Made by a program: the position numbers and the translations under genes. 64,000 nucleotides of DNA from the NCBI RefSeq assembly GCF_000737195.2, contig NZ_JALM01000020.1, forward strand, positions 124,001 to 188,000, in the 5' to 3' direction. This document shows, one piece after another, positions 1 through 8,264 of the stretch; the first letter of the stretch is position 1; each line of letters begins with the position of its first letter. The DNA comes from Sciscionella sediminilitoris (GTDB lineage: Bacteria > Actinomycetota > Actinomycetes > Mycobacteriales > Pseudonocardiaceae). The notes under the pieces are model-generated. The model searched no databases and was not told where the DNA came from. It worked only from the letters and a program-made list of their open reading frames with translations.

Positions 1-191
1 CTTTCGGGCACGGCGTGCACCAGTGCCTCGGCCAGCAGCTCGCCCGCGCCGAACTGCACGTGGCCTATCCCGCGCTGTTCGAGCGGTTTCCCGGGCTCCG
101 CCTCGCCGTCGGCGAGGAACAGCTGCCGTTGCGCACCGACATGCTCGTCTACGGCGTCCACGAACTCCCGGTGAGCTGGGCGCGGGACTGA
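1..191 (+). CDS. Cytochrome P450, C-terminal end (gene cut by window edge)
   Basis: The window opens inside this gene. Reading from base 3 gives 62 residues to a TGA at 189-191. They begin with [15 protein letters not shown], the haem-binding loop of cytochromes P450, in which the single cysteine is the axial thiolate ligand. The rest matches the short C-terminal region of bacterial P450s, ending in a beta-strand pair ([13 protein letters not shown]). The fold, the substrate-binding helices and any redox partner lie outside the window, so substrate and pathway cannot be named. The family assignment rests on the haem loop and is firm. The next gene starts about 110 bases downstream behind its own palindrome, so the two are probably not one operon. 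Confidence 0.9.
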   Translation, partial: FGHGVHQCLGQQLARAELHVAYPALFERFPGLRLAVGEEQLPLRTDMLVYGVHELPVSWARD

Positions 192-212
192 CCCGGCTCG
201 CCGACGGTTGCT

Positions 213-227
213 AAAAGTACTACTTTT
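213..227. promoter_or_regulatory. 15-bp palindrome upstream of the amidohydrolase gene
   Basis: The sequence AAAAGTA-C-TACTTTT is a perfect inverted repeat in an otherwise GC-rich gap between the P450 stop and the amidohydrolase start at 300. Its position about 75 bases upstream of the start fits an operator or promoter element. The binding protein is unknown. It does not resemble the operators near 4155-4207. Confidence 0.45.
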
Positions 228-299
228 CCGTAGCCTCGGGTTCGCTCAGCCTGGCCCCGTCGTCAGTGGGCTCAGCGGTGGAACGACCAAGAGGTGAAG

Positions 300-1919
300 A
301 TGCCGAACGTAACGCTGGTCAACTGCACGCTGCCCACGGCCGGTTTCCCCGAGGAGCAGTTCGTGCACGTGCGCGAGGGCCGGATCGCCGCCCGCGGCCC
401 GATGCGCGAGCTGCGCGCGGAGGTCGAGCAGCCGGGCGAGGAGATCGACGTGGCGAAAGCCGCGGTACTGCCCGCGTTCGGCGATGCGCACGTGCACGTC
501 GCCGAGTCCGGGATCGAGCTGCTGCGCTGCGATATGACGCACGCCCGCACCCGCGAGGAGCTCTGCACGACCGTGGCGGACTACAGCCGGGGGCTCGGCG
601 CGGACGAGTGGGTGATCGGCCGCGGCTGGCAGTACGCGCTGTTCACCGATGCCTGGCACGCCCTCGATGAGCTGGAACGGTGTGTGGACGGCCGTCCCGC
701 GTACCTGAACAATGCCAACGGGCATTGCGCGTGGGTCAGCGAACGTGCCCGCGCGATCGCGGGTATCGGCCCGGACACCGTCGATCCGCCCGGCGGCAGG
801 CTGGGCCGCAAGGCCGACGGCACACCGAACGGAATGCTGTACGAGGACGCGATGGATCTCGTGGCCCGCGTGCTGCCGCCGCTGACCGGCGACCAGCTGC
901 GCGCCGGACTGCTGCGCGGCCAGCAGGAGATGCTCGCGCTCGGGATCACCTCATGGCAGGAGGCGATCGTCGGCGATTTCGTCCCCACGACCGATGTTTT
1001 CGCGCCATACCGGGAAACCGAGGCCGCCGGGCTGTTGCGCGGCCGGGTGACCGGATGCCTGTGGTGGCCGCGCTCCGGTGGGAACGTCGAGGAACTGGTG
1101 CGGCTGCGCGAACAGAGCGCCGACGGCGAACGGTTCCGCTGCACCGCGATCAAGATCATGTACGACGGCTCGGTCGGCAGCGGCACCGCACTCATCGAAC
1201 CCGGCTACCTGGACACCGCCGCGGGCAACGGCATCTCGTTCTTCGACCGCGAGGAACTGGCCGAGGCGGTACTCGCCCTCGACGCCGCGGGGTTCGATCT
1301 GCACTTCCACTCCTGCGGCAACCGAGCCACCACCGAACTGCTCGCGATGCTCGAACGGGCGATCGACACCAACGGCCCCCGGGACCGGCGGCACCAGCTC
1401 GCCCATCTGTACTTCCTCACCGAGGAACACATCGACACCATGGCGCGGCTCGGCATCCTCGGCAACGTCCAGCCGTACTGGGCGCAGGAGGTGGACCGCA
1501 TCGGTGGTGCGGTGCTGCCTTCGGTGCCCGAACAGTTACGGCCACTGATCTTCCGGTTCCGCTCGCTGGCCGAACGCGGGGTGCGGCTCGCCTTCGGCAG
1601 CGACTGGCCGGTGAGCGACCCGAATCCGTTGCCCGGACTACAGGGCGCGGTGGTGCGCCGGCCCAGCCGCGGTCAGGCGGAACCGCTCAACCCCGCCGAA
1701 CGGCTGCCACTGCCGACCGCGCTGGACGCCGCCACCCGAGGCTCCGCGTACGCGATGCGCCGCGAGGACGAGGTCGGTTCGCTCGAAACCGGGAAATGCG
1801 CCGATCTCGTCGTGCTCGACCGCGCGCTGCGACCGGCCGACACCGACGGATTCGACGAAATGCGGGTGGACTACACCTTCGTCGACGGCGAAGCGGTGCA
1901 CATCCGCGCGGGACGCTGA
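300..1919 (+). CDS. Amidohydrolase family 3 (YtcJ-like) metal-dependent hydrolase
   Basis: A 539-residue cytoplasmic protein of the metal-dependent amidohydrolase superfamily, YtcJ branch, whose members hydrolyse amide or related C-N bonds in diverse substrates. The N-terminal metal motif is seen as FGDAHVHVAES near residue 60, a GRGW element follows near residue 100, and the C-terminal metal aspartate lies in FGSDWPVSDPNPLPG near residue 435. Length is normal for the family. The ATG at 300 is preceded by AGAGGTG and is preferred over the GTG at 294. About 80 bases separate it from a POT peptide transporter on the same strand, so the pair may import and hydrolyse a peptide-like or N-acylated compound. 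That link is inference; the substrate cannot be read from sequence. Confidence 0.88.
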   Translation: MPNVTLVNCTLPTAGFPEEQFVHVREGRIAARGPMRELRAEVEQPGEEIDVAKAAVLPAFGDAHVHVAESGIELLRCDMTHARTREELCTTVADYSRGLGADEWVIGRGWQYALFTDAWHALDELERCVDGRPAYLNNANGHCAWVSERARAIAGIGPDTVDPPGGRLGRKADGTPNGMLYEDAMDLVARVLPPLTGDQLRAGLLRGQQEMLALGITSWQEAIVGDFVPTTDVFAPYRETEAAGLLRGRVTGCLWWPRSGGNVEELVRLREQSADGERFRCTAIKIMYDGSVGSGTALIEPGYLDTAAGNGISFFDREELAEAVLALDAAGFDLHFHSCGNRATTELLAMLERAIDTNGPRDRRHQLAHLYFLTEEHIDTMARLGILGNVQPYWAQEVDRIGGAVLPSVPEQLRPLIFRFRSLAERGVRLAFGSDWPVSDPNPLPGLQGAVVRRPSRGQAEPLNPAERLPLPTALDAATRGSAYAMRREDEVGSLETGKCADLVVLDRALRPADTDGFDEMRVDYTFVDGEAVHIRAGR

Positions 1920-1999
1920 CCGCGCCGCATTCGATTCGTACCCAGGTCAGGAGAGTACCCGGGAAGTTTTTTCCCGGACGCAAAGGAGCGAACAGCACA

Positions 2000-3478
2000 G
2001 TGACGGCAACCGATACCGAGCGGACCACTCGGCAACAGTACGGGTTTTTCGGGCACCCCTGGGGATTGTCGAACCTGTTCGCCACGGAGTTCTGGGAACG
2101 TTTCTCCTACTTCGGCATGCGCGCGATCCTCGCGTATTACATGTACTACCAGGTCAGCTCCGGTGGTCTCGGGCTGTCCAGGGAGCTGGCCACGGCACTG
2201 GTCTCGGTGTACGGCGCGATGCTGTACATGACCAGTCCCATCGGCGCCTGGCTCGCCGACCGGGTTTTCGGGGCGCAGCGCGCGGTCGCGATCGGCGCGC
2301 TGGTGATCATGTGCGGGCACATCGTGCTTTCCCTTCCCGGCGGCGGGGTCGGCACGCTGTACGCCGGGCTCATGCTGATCATTCTGGGCACCGGTCTGCT
2401 CAAACCGAACGTTTCCCGGCTGGTCGGCAATCTCTACGGAGAGAAGGACACCCGCCGTGACGGCGGATTCCTGATCTTCTGGATGAGTGTCCACTTGGGA
2501 GCGTTCCTCGCTCCGCTGGTGGTCGGCGGACTGCGCAGTGCGGGCGGATTCCATCTCGGCTTCGCGGCCGCCGCGGTCGGCATGGCCATCGGCGTGGTCT
2601 GGTACACGGTCAGCCGCAGGCTGCTCGCCGGAACCGGCAAGGCACCGGCGAATCCGATCACCCCGGAAGAGCGTGGCCGGATCGGGCGCGCCATCCTGCT
2701 CGGTTTCCTGGTGCTGCTGGCCTACTTCGTCATCACCGGACTGTGCGGGGTGCTCTCGGTCGACCTGGTGATCTACACGATCTCGGCGGTGGGGATCGTC
2801 CTGCCGATCGTCTATTTCTGGGTGATCCTGCGCAGCAAGAAGGTCACCGAACTCGAGCGGTCCCGGGTCTGGGCGCTCATCCCGATGTTCCTCGCCTCGA
2901 TCTTCTTCGCGATGATCAACGACCAGAAACCCAGTATCGGCGCGGTGTACGCGGCCAGCCGGATCGACAGGAACGTGTTCGGTATCTCGGTCAATCCGGA
3001 ATTCTTCCAGACCGTCGAGCCGATCACGGTGCTCATCCTCGCGCCGATCTTCGCCTGGATGTGGACCAGGCTCGGCACCCGGCAGATCAGCACGCCGACC
3101 AAGATCGGGCTCGGCGTCATCATCGGCGGGATCTCCTTCCTGATGCTGATCATCCCCGCGGGCCAGAGCGGACTGGTCAGTCCCTGGTGGCTGATCGGCA
3201 GCTTCGCGGTCAGCGTGGTCGGCCAGCTGCTGGCCCAGCCGGTCGGCAACGCCGTGAGCACCCGGCTCGCCCCGGTCGCGTTCAGCTCGCAGATGGTCGG
3301 CCTGTGGCTGCTCAGCAATGCCGCGGCCGACGGGATCAACGGTGTCGTCACCCCGCTCTACAGCGTGGCAACCGAGACCCCGTACTTCCTGATCATCGCT
3401 GGCGCCGCGGTGCTCGCCGGGATCGGGCTGCTGCTGATGCGCCGCTGGGTGCGCGTCCGGATGCGGGAGAACGAGTGA
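2000..3478 (+). CDS. POT/PTR-family proton-dependent oligopeptide transporter
   Basis: A 492-residue polytopic membrane protein of the proton-coupled oligopeptide (POT) branch of the major facilitator superfamily. The family signature is clear near the N-terminus: FATEFWERFSYFGMRAIL carries the ExxERFxYY-like motif (here EFWERFSYFG) needed for proton coupling. A second signature, GTGLLKPNVSRLVGNLYG, follows near residue 135, matching the family PTR2 pattern. Around twelve to fourteen hydrophobic stretches are visible. The start is GTG at 2000, eleven bases after AAAGGAG. It follows the amidohydrolase on the same strand and is probably co-transcribed with it. Imported substrate is likely a di- or tripeptide or a peptidomimetic. 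Confidence 0.93.
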   Translation: MTATDTERTTRQQYGFFGHPWGLSNLFATEFWERFSYFGMRAILAYYMYYQVSSGGLGLSRELATALVSVYGAMLYMTSPIGAWLADRVFGAQRAVAIGALVIMCGHIVLSLPGGGVGTLYAGLMLIILGTGLLKPNVSRLVGNLYGEKDTRRDGGFLIFWMSVHLGAFLAPLVVGGLRSAGGFHLGFAAAAVGMAIGVVWYTVSRRLLAGTGKAPANPITPEERGRIGRAILLGFLVLLAYFVITGLCGVLSVDLVIYTISAVGIVLPIVYFWVILRSKKVTELERSRVWALIPMFLASIFFAMINDQKPSIGAVYAASRIDRNVFGISVNPEFFQTVEPITVLILAPIFAWMWTRLGTRQISTPTKIGLGVIIGGISFLMLIIPAGQSGLVSPWWLIGSFAVSVVGQLLAQPVGNAVSTRLAPVAFSSQMVGLWLLSNAAADGINGVVTPLYSVATETPYFLIIAGAAVLAGIGLLLMRRWVRVRMRENE

Positions 3479-3510
3479 GCGGCAAGGCCCGGACCGCGAA
3501 CGGGTAGCGC

Positions 3511-4095
3511 TCAGCCGGGGCGCGCCTGCTCGGTGCATATCCCGCGCCACACCAGATCCGTGAGCTTCGCGGCCTCGCCGTGCCAGTCCCCGTCCGGATC
3601 GAGGTGGAACATCCCGGAAAGCCCGCGCATGACCGTCCGGGTGTCGAGCTCGGCGCGCACGTTGCCCGCCTCGATGTTGGCGCGCAACAGACTCTCGAGG
3701 GCACCGAGCATGTTCTCGAGGGCGCTGCTCGGCAGTCGCTCGCCCGATTTCGTCGCCCTGATGAGCGCCTCGGCGAGCCCGTGCTTGGTCATCATGTAGT
3801 GCGCGAGATGGTCGGTGACCCAGATCCGGAACGCGGTCTCCGGCGGGTGTGCGGCGAGCAGCCCCGGCACGGCGTCCACGAGCTGGCGCACCTCGCGCTC
3901 GTACACGGCGATGATCAGCGCCTCGGGGGTCGGGAAGTGCCGGTACACCGTGCCGACCCCGACCTGGGCCCGCTTCGCGATCGCGTTGAACGACACCTCG
4001 TCCGAGCGCACCAGCGTCTCCGCCGCCACGGCGAGGATCAGCTCGTGGTTGCGCCTGGTGTCGGCGCGCCGAGGGCTCACCGATCCGGTCGTCAT
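3511..4095 (-). CDS. TetR-family transcriptional regulator
   Basis: A 194-residue TetR-family repressor. The N-terminal helix-turn-helix is visible at about residues 15-60 (RRNHELILAVAAETLV, then AIAKRAQVGVGTVYRHFPTPEAL), followed by a helical ligand-binding domain. The ATG at 4095 was chosen because GGAGAGGAGGG lies just upstream; an in-frame extension to 4212 would run through the operator region and is unlikely. The gene is divergent from the molybdenum hydroxylase genes starting at 4216, with two copies of a 16-bp palindrome between them. This is the standard layout for a TetR protein repressing itself and the divergent operon; the inducer is probably an aldehyde or aromatic compound handled by that enzyme (inference). 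Confidence 0.93.
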   Translation of the reverse strand: MTTGSVSPRRADTRRNHELILAVAAETLVRSDEVSFNAIAKRAQVGVGTVYRHFPTPEALIIAVYEREVRQLVDAVPGLLAAHPPETAFRIWVTDHLAHYMMTKHGLAEALIRATKSGERLPSSALENMLGALESLLRANIEAGNVRAELDTRTVMRGLSGMFHLDPDGDWHGEAAKLTDLVWRGICTEQARPG

Positions 4096-4154
4096 GCTCG
4101 CCCTCCTCTCCGATCGAGCTGGACCGACTCCAGGGCAGCCTAGCCAGTTGCCCA

Positions 4155-4207
4155 CCGGATTATCATCCGCTAGCCTCGACCAGGCCGGGAAGCGGATGAT
4201 AATCCGC
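4155..4207. promoter_or_regulatory. Twin 16-bp operators between tetR and the paoABC-like operon
   Basis: Two palindromes lie in the divergent gap: CCGGATTATCATCCGC at 4155-4170 and GCGGATGATAATCCGC at 4192-4207. The second is palindromic in its outer GCGGAT/ATCCGC arms; the first has one mismatch. The two copies are also inverted relative to each other (15 bases identical in inverted orientation), with centres 37 bp apart. They are the obvious sites for the adjacent TetR protein. Confidence 0.8.
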
Positions 4208-4215
4208 TTCACTCG

Positions 4216-4764
4216 GTGACGTACCCGACACGAATCGCCACCACCTTCCGGGCCACCACCAGCGGCGCGGACGATCTGGAAACGGGTCCTTTGGACATCT
4301 CACTCGATATCAACGGCAAGACCGAACAGCTCAGTATCGAACCCGGCGTCACCCTGCTGGACGCCCTACGGGAACGCCTCGGAATCACCGGCCCGAAAAA
4401 GGGCTGCGATCGCGGCCAGTGCGGCGCGTGCACCGTGCACGTGAACGGCAGGCCCGTGCTTTCCTGCCTCACGCTGGCCGCCACCGTCACCGAACCCGTG
4501 ACGACCGTGGAAGGACTGTCCGCGGGCGAGGAACTGCATCCGGTGCAGCAGGCGTTCATCGACCAGGACGCGCTGCAGTGCGGGTTCTGCACTTCCGGGC
4601 AGATCATGTCGGCCGTCGCGGCCACCCGGCAGAGCATCGACGACCCCGAGGAGGTCCGCGAGTTCATGTCGGGCAACCTCTGCCGCTGCTCGGCGTATCC
4701 GAACATCGTCAAGGCGATCCAGCAGGCCGGCGATCAGGTGAGGCGGGCCGATGCGACCCTTTGA
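4216..4764 (+). CDS. Molybdenum aldehyde dehydrogenase, [2Fe-2S] subunit (PaoA/YagT type)
   Basis: A 182-residue iron-sulphur subunit of the xanthine oxidase family. Eight cysteines form the two expected [2Fe-2S] clusters: C64, C69, C72 and C84 in the plant-ferredoxin-type domain, and C122, C125, C156 and C158 in the helical domain (CGFCTSGQI and CRCSAYPNI). It passes electrons from the molybdenum cofactor of the large subunit to the FAD subunit. The GTG at 4216 gives the longest frame but lies only 8 bases beyond an operator and has no Shine-Dalgarno sequence, so the message may be leaderless, or translation may start further in (for example TTG at 4292). No Tat signal is visible, unlike E. 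coli PaoA, so the enzyme should be cytoplasmic. It overlaps the next gene by 14 bases. Confidence 0.9.
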   Translation: MTYPTRIATTFRATTSGADDLETGPLDISLDINGKTEQLSIEPGVTLLDALRERLGITGPKKGCDRGQCGACTVHVNGRPVLSCLTLAATVTEPVTTVEGLSAGEELHPVQQAFIDQDALQCGFCTSGQIMSAVAATRQSIDDPEEVREFMSGNLCRCSAYPNIVKAIQQAGDQVRRADATL

Positions 4765-5713
4765 GCTCAGCACACCGGCGACCGTCGAGGCGGCCGTGGA
4801 CACCGCGGGCACGTTCCTCGCGGGTGGCACCACGCTCGTGGACCTGATGAAACTCGACGTGCTGACCCCGCAGCGGGTCACCGATATCAACGCCTTGCCC
4901 TTGCACGGCATCGACACCGGCGACGGGCTCCGGATCGGCGCGCTCGAGCGGATGAGCGAGGTCGCCGCGCATCCCGGCGTGTACCCGATGATCTCCCGCG
5001 CCCTGCTGCTGAGCGCTTCGCAGCAGCTGCGCAATATGGCCAGCATCGGCGGGAACCTGTTGCAACGTACCCGGTGCGGCTACTTCCGGGATGTCGCCAT
5101 GCCGTGCAACAAGCGGGATCCGGGCAGCGGCTGCTCCGCGCTCGAGGGTGCCAACCGGATGCACGCGATCCTCGGCACCAGCCGGCACTGTGCGGCCACG
5201 CACGCAAGCGATGTGGCGGTGCCGCTCGTGGCGCTCGACGCGCGGCTGCGGTTGCGTGGCGCCGAAGGGGAACGCACGGTCCCGCTCGCGGATTTCTACC
5301 GGCTGCCCGGGGACACGCCCGAGGTGGAAAACGTGCTGCGGCAAGGGGAACTGATCACCGAGGTGATCGTGCCGCGCCTGGACTGGGCCGCACGATCCAC
5401 CTATGTCAAGGTACGGGACCGGCAGTCCTACGAGTTCGCGCTGTGCTCGGCCGCGGTGGCGCTCGATGTGGCCGACGGGATCGTCCTCGACGCGCGCGTG
5501 GCGGTCGGCGGAGTCGGCACGGTGCCGTGGCGGCTCCCCGGCGTGGAGGCGGCGCTGCGCGGAGAACCGACGAGCCCCGCCGCATTCGAAGCGGCAGCCG
5601 AGGTCGCCGGACACGGCACGGAACCGTTGTCCCAGAACGGTTTCAAGGTGTCGCTATTGAAGCGGACCATCGTCCGCGCGCTGCTCGAACTGACCGAAGG
5701 GGGCTCTCGATGA
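4751..5713 (+). CDS. Molybdenum aldehyde dehydrogenase, FAD subunit with extra [4Fe-4S] motif (PaoB/YagS type)
   Basis: A 320-residue FAD-binding subunit of a molybdenum hydroxylase. The FAD loops are seen as [13 protein letters not shown] (residues 22-34) and [13 protein letters not shown] (residues 97-109). Cysteines C109, C119, C128 and C147, in the pattern [21 protein letters not shown] and TSRHC, match the additional [4Fe-4S] cluster known from E. coli PaoB, which places the enzyme in the PaoABC aldehyde dehydrogenase group rather than among CO or xanthine dehydrogenases. The gene overlaps the [2Fe-2S] subunit by 14 bases and the large subunit by the four bases ATGA, so the three products are translationally coupled. 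Confidence 0.92.
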   Translation: MRPFELSTPATVEAAVDTAGTFLAGGTTLVDLMKLDVLTPQRVTDINALPLHGIDTGDGLRIGALERMSEVAAHPGVYPMISRALLLSASQQLRNMASIGGNLLQRTRCGYFRDVAMPCNKRDPGSGCSALEGANRMHAILGTSRHCAATHASDVAVPLVALDARLRLRGAEGERTVPLADFYRLPGDTPEVENVLRQGELITEVIVPRLDWAARSTYVKVRDRQSYEFALCSAAVALDVADGIVLDARVAVGGVGTVPWRLPGVEAALRGEPTSPAAFEAAAEVAGHGTEPLSQNGFKVSLLKRTIVRALLELTEGGSR

Positions 5714-7881
5714 TCGCCAGGCTGGACGCCGCACCGAAGGTCACCGGCCAGGCCAGGTACGCGGTTGACCACAACTTCCCCGGCATGGTCTATGGCTACC
5801 TCGTGCTCAGCACGATCGCCAACGGTGAGCTCGCCGCCATGGAGGTCGCGGCGGCCCGCGAGGCCCCCGGCGTACTCCGGGTGTACACCCCGTTCGAACC
5901 GCTCGAGCTGCACACCCCGATCTCGCAGATGCTCGGCGAGAGCTGGGTTCCGTTGCAGGACAAGGAAATCGCCTATTACGGGCAGCCGATCGGCTTCGTG
6001 GTGGCCGAGACCTTCGAGGCCGCGCGGGACGCGGCATCGCTGATCGAGGTCTCCTACACCGAGCGGCCCGCGCTGACCTCGTTCCGCGATGGCCTCGCCA
6101 CGGCCGAGGACGGGAAAACCGGTCCCCGGGGTGCACCGTCGCAGTCGGTGCTCGCCGAGGGCGTGGAGTCCATCGAGGACGCCCTGGCCGCGAGCGAGGT
6201 GACCGTGGACGCGACCTATGAGACGGCGAGCCAGAACCACGCCGCCATGGAGCCGCACTCCGCGGTCGCCGTCTGGAACGCGGACGGGCTGACCGTCTAC
6301 ACGGGAAACCAGGGTTCGCACGGCCCCGCGGACGAGCTGGCGCAGGCGCTGAACATCGAGCACTCGGCGGTGCGTGTGGTGAACCCCTACGTCGGCGGCG
6401 CGTTCGGCGGAAAGGGCAGGACCTCCACCCCGGCGTTCCTCGCCGCGGCGGCGGCCAGGGATCTCGGCTGCCCGGTGAAGGCCGCGCTGACCAGGGAGCA
6501 GGTCTTCACCGCCACCGCGAACCGCCCGGCGACCGTTCAGCGGATCTCGCTCGGTGCGCGCGAGGACGGCACACTGGTCGCGGTGCGCCACGACGCGTGG
6601 TCGAGCACGCCGATGAGCCGCTCGTTCATCGAACCGACCTCGCACGGCACCTCCCGCGAGTGGTACGCCACCGAAAACCTGGCCATCAGCCAGAAAGCCG
6701 TGCCGCTGAACATCCCGCAGACGACGTTCATGCGCGCACCGGGTGAGGCTCCCGGCTCGTTCGCGTTGGAGAGCGCCGTCGACGAGCTCGCGGTCGCGCT
6801 GCACATGGACCCGATCGCGCTGCGCAAACGGAACAACTCGACCGCGCCGCCCGGCGAGGACCTGCAGTGGTCGAGCAAGCACCTCGACGAGTGCTTCGAC
6901 ATCGGCGCCGCCAGGTTCGGCTGGTCGCAGCGGACTCCAGGGGGCCGTGTCGACGGCGACTGGCTCGTCGGTCTCGGCACGGCGACCGCCATGTTCCCCG
7001 GCCTCCGCTTCCCGGCCACCGTCGGTATCACGCTGCGGGCCGACGACACCGCGGAGATCGCGACCAGCGGCGCGGACCCGGGAACCGGCCTGCTGACCGT
7101 GCTCTCGCTGATCGGCGCCGAATCGCTGGACATTCCGCCGGAACGGGTCACCCCGCAACTCGGCGACTCGGCGCTGCCGCCCGGCGGAACCTCCGGCGGT
7201 TCCACCGCGACGGCCAGCGCCGGTTCGGCGACGATGGTCGCCGCAGCCACGGTGATCGACGAACTGCTGCGCCTGGCCTCTTCCCCTGGCGGGCCGTTCG
7301 ACGGCCGCGAGGCCACCTACGCCGACGGCCGGGTCTTCGCCGATGGGGAGTCGATGACCTTCGGCGAAGTGCTGCGCGCCATGGACCAGACCTCGCTTGC
7401 CACCACCGGCAGCACCGCACCCGGCGAGGAACGGACCAAGCACTCCTTCGGCTCATGGGGCGCACAGTTCTGCGAGGTCCGCGTGCACCGCCTGACCCGC
7501 GAGATCCGGGTTTCCCGGCTGCTCGGCGTGTTCGACGCGGGCCGCATCATCAACCCGAAAGCGGCCCGCAGCCAGCTGCTCGGCGGCATGATCTGGGGCG
7601 TGTCCGCGGCGCTGCACGAAGGGCTCGACGTCGAAGAGAACGGGCGGTTCGCCAACGCCGACCTCGCCGGTTATCTGGTGCCGGTCAATGCCGACATCCC
7701 CGAGATCGACATCCACCTCGTCGAATACCCGGACACACTGCTCAGCGACGTCGGCGCACGCGGGCTCGGGGAGATCAGCATCGTCGGGGTGGCCGCCGCC
7801 ATCGCCAACGCCGTCTACAACGCGACCGGTATCCGGCTGCGCCGCATCCCGATGATGCTCGAGGACCTCCTGGAAGACTGA
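5710..7881 (+). CDS. Molybdenum aldehyde dehydrogenase, molybdopterin-binding catalytic subunit (PaoC/YagR type)
   Basis: A 723-residue large subunit that binds the molybdenum cofactor and oxidises the substrate, probably an aldehyde, to the acid. Cofactor-contacting motifs are present: VGGAFGGKG near residue 235 and the glycine-rich PGGTSGGSTATASAGSA stretch near residue 500. The catalytic glutamate is E688 in GARGLGEISIVG, matching the invariant base of the family. Length is normal for the family. The ATG at 5710 sits in ATGA with the FAD subunit stop and defines the start; an upstream in-frame extension is only a shadow of the FAD gene. No XdhC/PaoD-type maturation gene is next to the operon, so it must be encoded elsewhere. 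Confidence 0.92.
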   Translation: MIARLDAAPKVTGQARYAVDHNFPGMVYGYLVLSTIANGELAAMEVAAAREAPGVLRVYTPFEPLELHTPISQMLGESWVPLQDKEIAYYGQPIGFVVAETFEAARDAASLIEVSYTERPALTSFRDGLATAEDGKTGPRGAPSQSVLAEGVESIEDALAASEVTVDATYETASQNHAAMEPHSAVAVWNADGLTVYTGNQGSHGPADELAQALNIEHSAVRVVNPYVGGAFGGKGRTSTPAFLAAAAARDLGCPVKAALTREQVFTATANRPATVQRISLGAREDGTLVAVRHDAWSSTPMSRSFIEPTSHGTSREWYATENLAISQKAVPLNIPQTTFMRAPGEAPGSFALESAVDELAVALHMDPIALRKRNNSTAPPGEDLQWSSKHLDECFDIGAARFGWSQRTPGGRVDGDWLVGLGTATAMFPGLRFPATVGITLRADDTAEIATSGADPGTGLLTVLSLIGAESLDIPPERVTPQLGDSALPPGGTSGGSTATASAGSATMVAAATVIDELLRLASSPGGPFDGREATYADGRVFADGESMTFGEVLRAMDQTSLATTGSTAPGEERTKHSFGSWGAQFCEVRVHRLTREIRVSRLLGVFDAGRIINPKAARSQLLGGMIWGVSAALHEGLDVEENGRFANADLAGYLVPVNADIPEIDIHLVEYPDTLLSDVGARGLGEISIVGVAAAIANAVYNATGIRLRRIPMMLEDLLED

Positions 7882-7895
7882 ACGGGCCCGGTTCC

Positions 7896-8231
7896 CTAGC
7901 GGTACCGGGTTTCCAGCATCACGCAGCCGGTTCCGGTGCGATACGGGCCGTGCGGCATGCCCGGCCTGCGCATCGCGAACTCGCCCGCGCGGAACGTCTT
8001 CCCCAGGGTGAGGTCGTGGAGCTCGCCCTCGAGCAGGTAGACCTCCTCGACGTAGTCGTGCGTGATCACCCCGGCAGCCGAGGTGTCCAGGCCGGGCGCC
8101 CAGTTGGCCAGCCGGGTCAGTATTTCCGGGTCCTCGGGGTCGCGGCTGAGCACGCGTTCGGTCACTCCGTGTTGCGCGGTCGGCTGCCACTGCCCCGTTC
8201 CGGCGGGGAAGAACTCGTACTCGGCTTTCAC
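7896..8231 (-). CDS. Small cupin-domain protein
   Basis: A 111-residue single-domain cupin starting with GTG at 8231, preceded by AGGAAGGA. The two cupin motifs are recognisable: HDYVEEVYLLEGELHDLTLGKTF near residue 60 contains a partial metal-binding set, and GEFAMRRPGMPHGPYRTGTG near residue 85 carries the second-motif histidine. The protein ends soon after, so there is no second domain. It lies 33 bases downstream of the ProC-like gene on the same strand and is probably the last gene of the IclR-led operon. Cupins of this size may be isomerases, dioxygenase-like enzymes or binding proteins; its activity is not predictable. Confidence 0.8.
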   Translation of the reverse strand: MKAEYEFFPAGTGQWQPTAQHGVTERVLSRDPEDPEILTRLANWAPGLDTSAAGVITHDYVEEVYLLEGELHDLTLGKTFRAGEFAMRRPGMPHGPYRTGTGCVMLETRYR

Positions 8232-8264
8232 GCACCCGTTCCTTCCTGTGTGGTCCCGTCGATG

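Noticed and set aside
1871-3550. 559-codon open frame opposite the POT transporter
   Set aside because: Antisense shadow of a high-GC gene; composition is dominated by Arg, Asp, Glu and Gly with no family pattern, while the plus strand shows clear POT signatures.
5428-7443. 671-codon open frame opposite the molybdenum enzyme genes
   Set aside because: Shadow frame without motif, ribosome site or hydrophobic pattern; the plus strand encodes the catalytic subunit.
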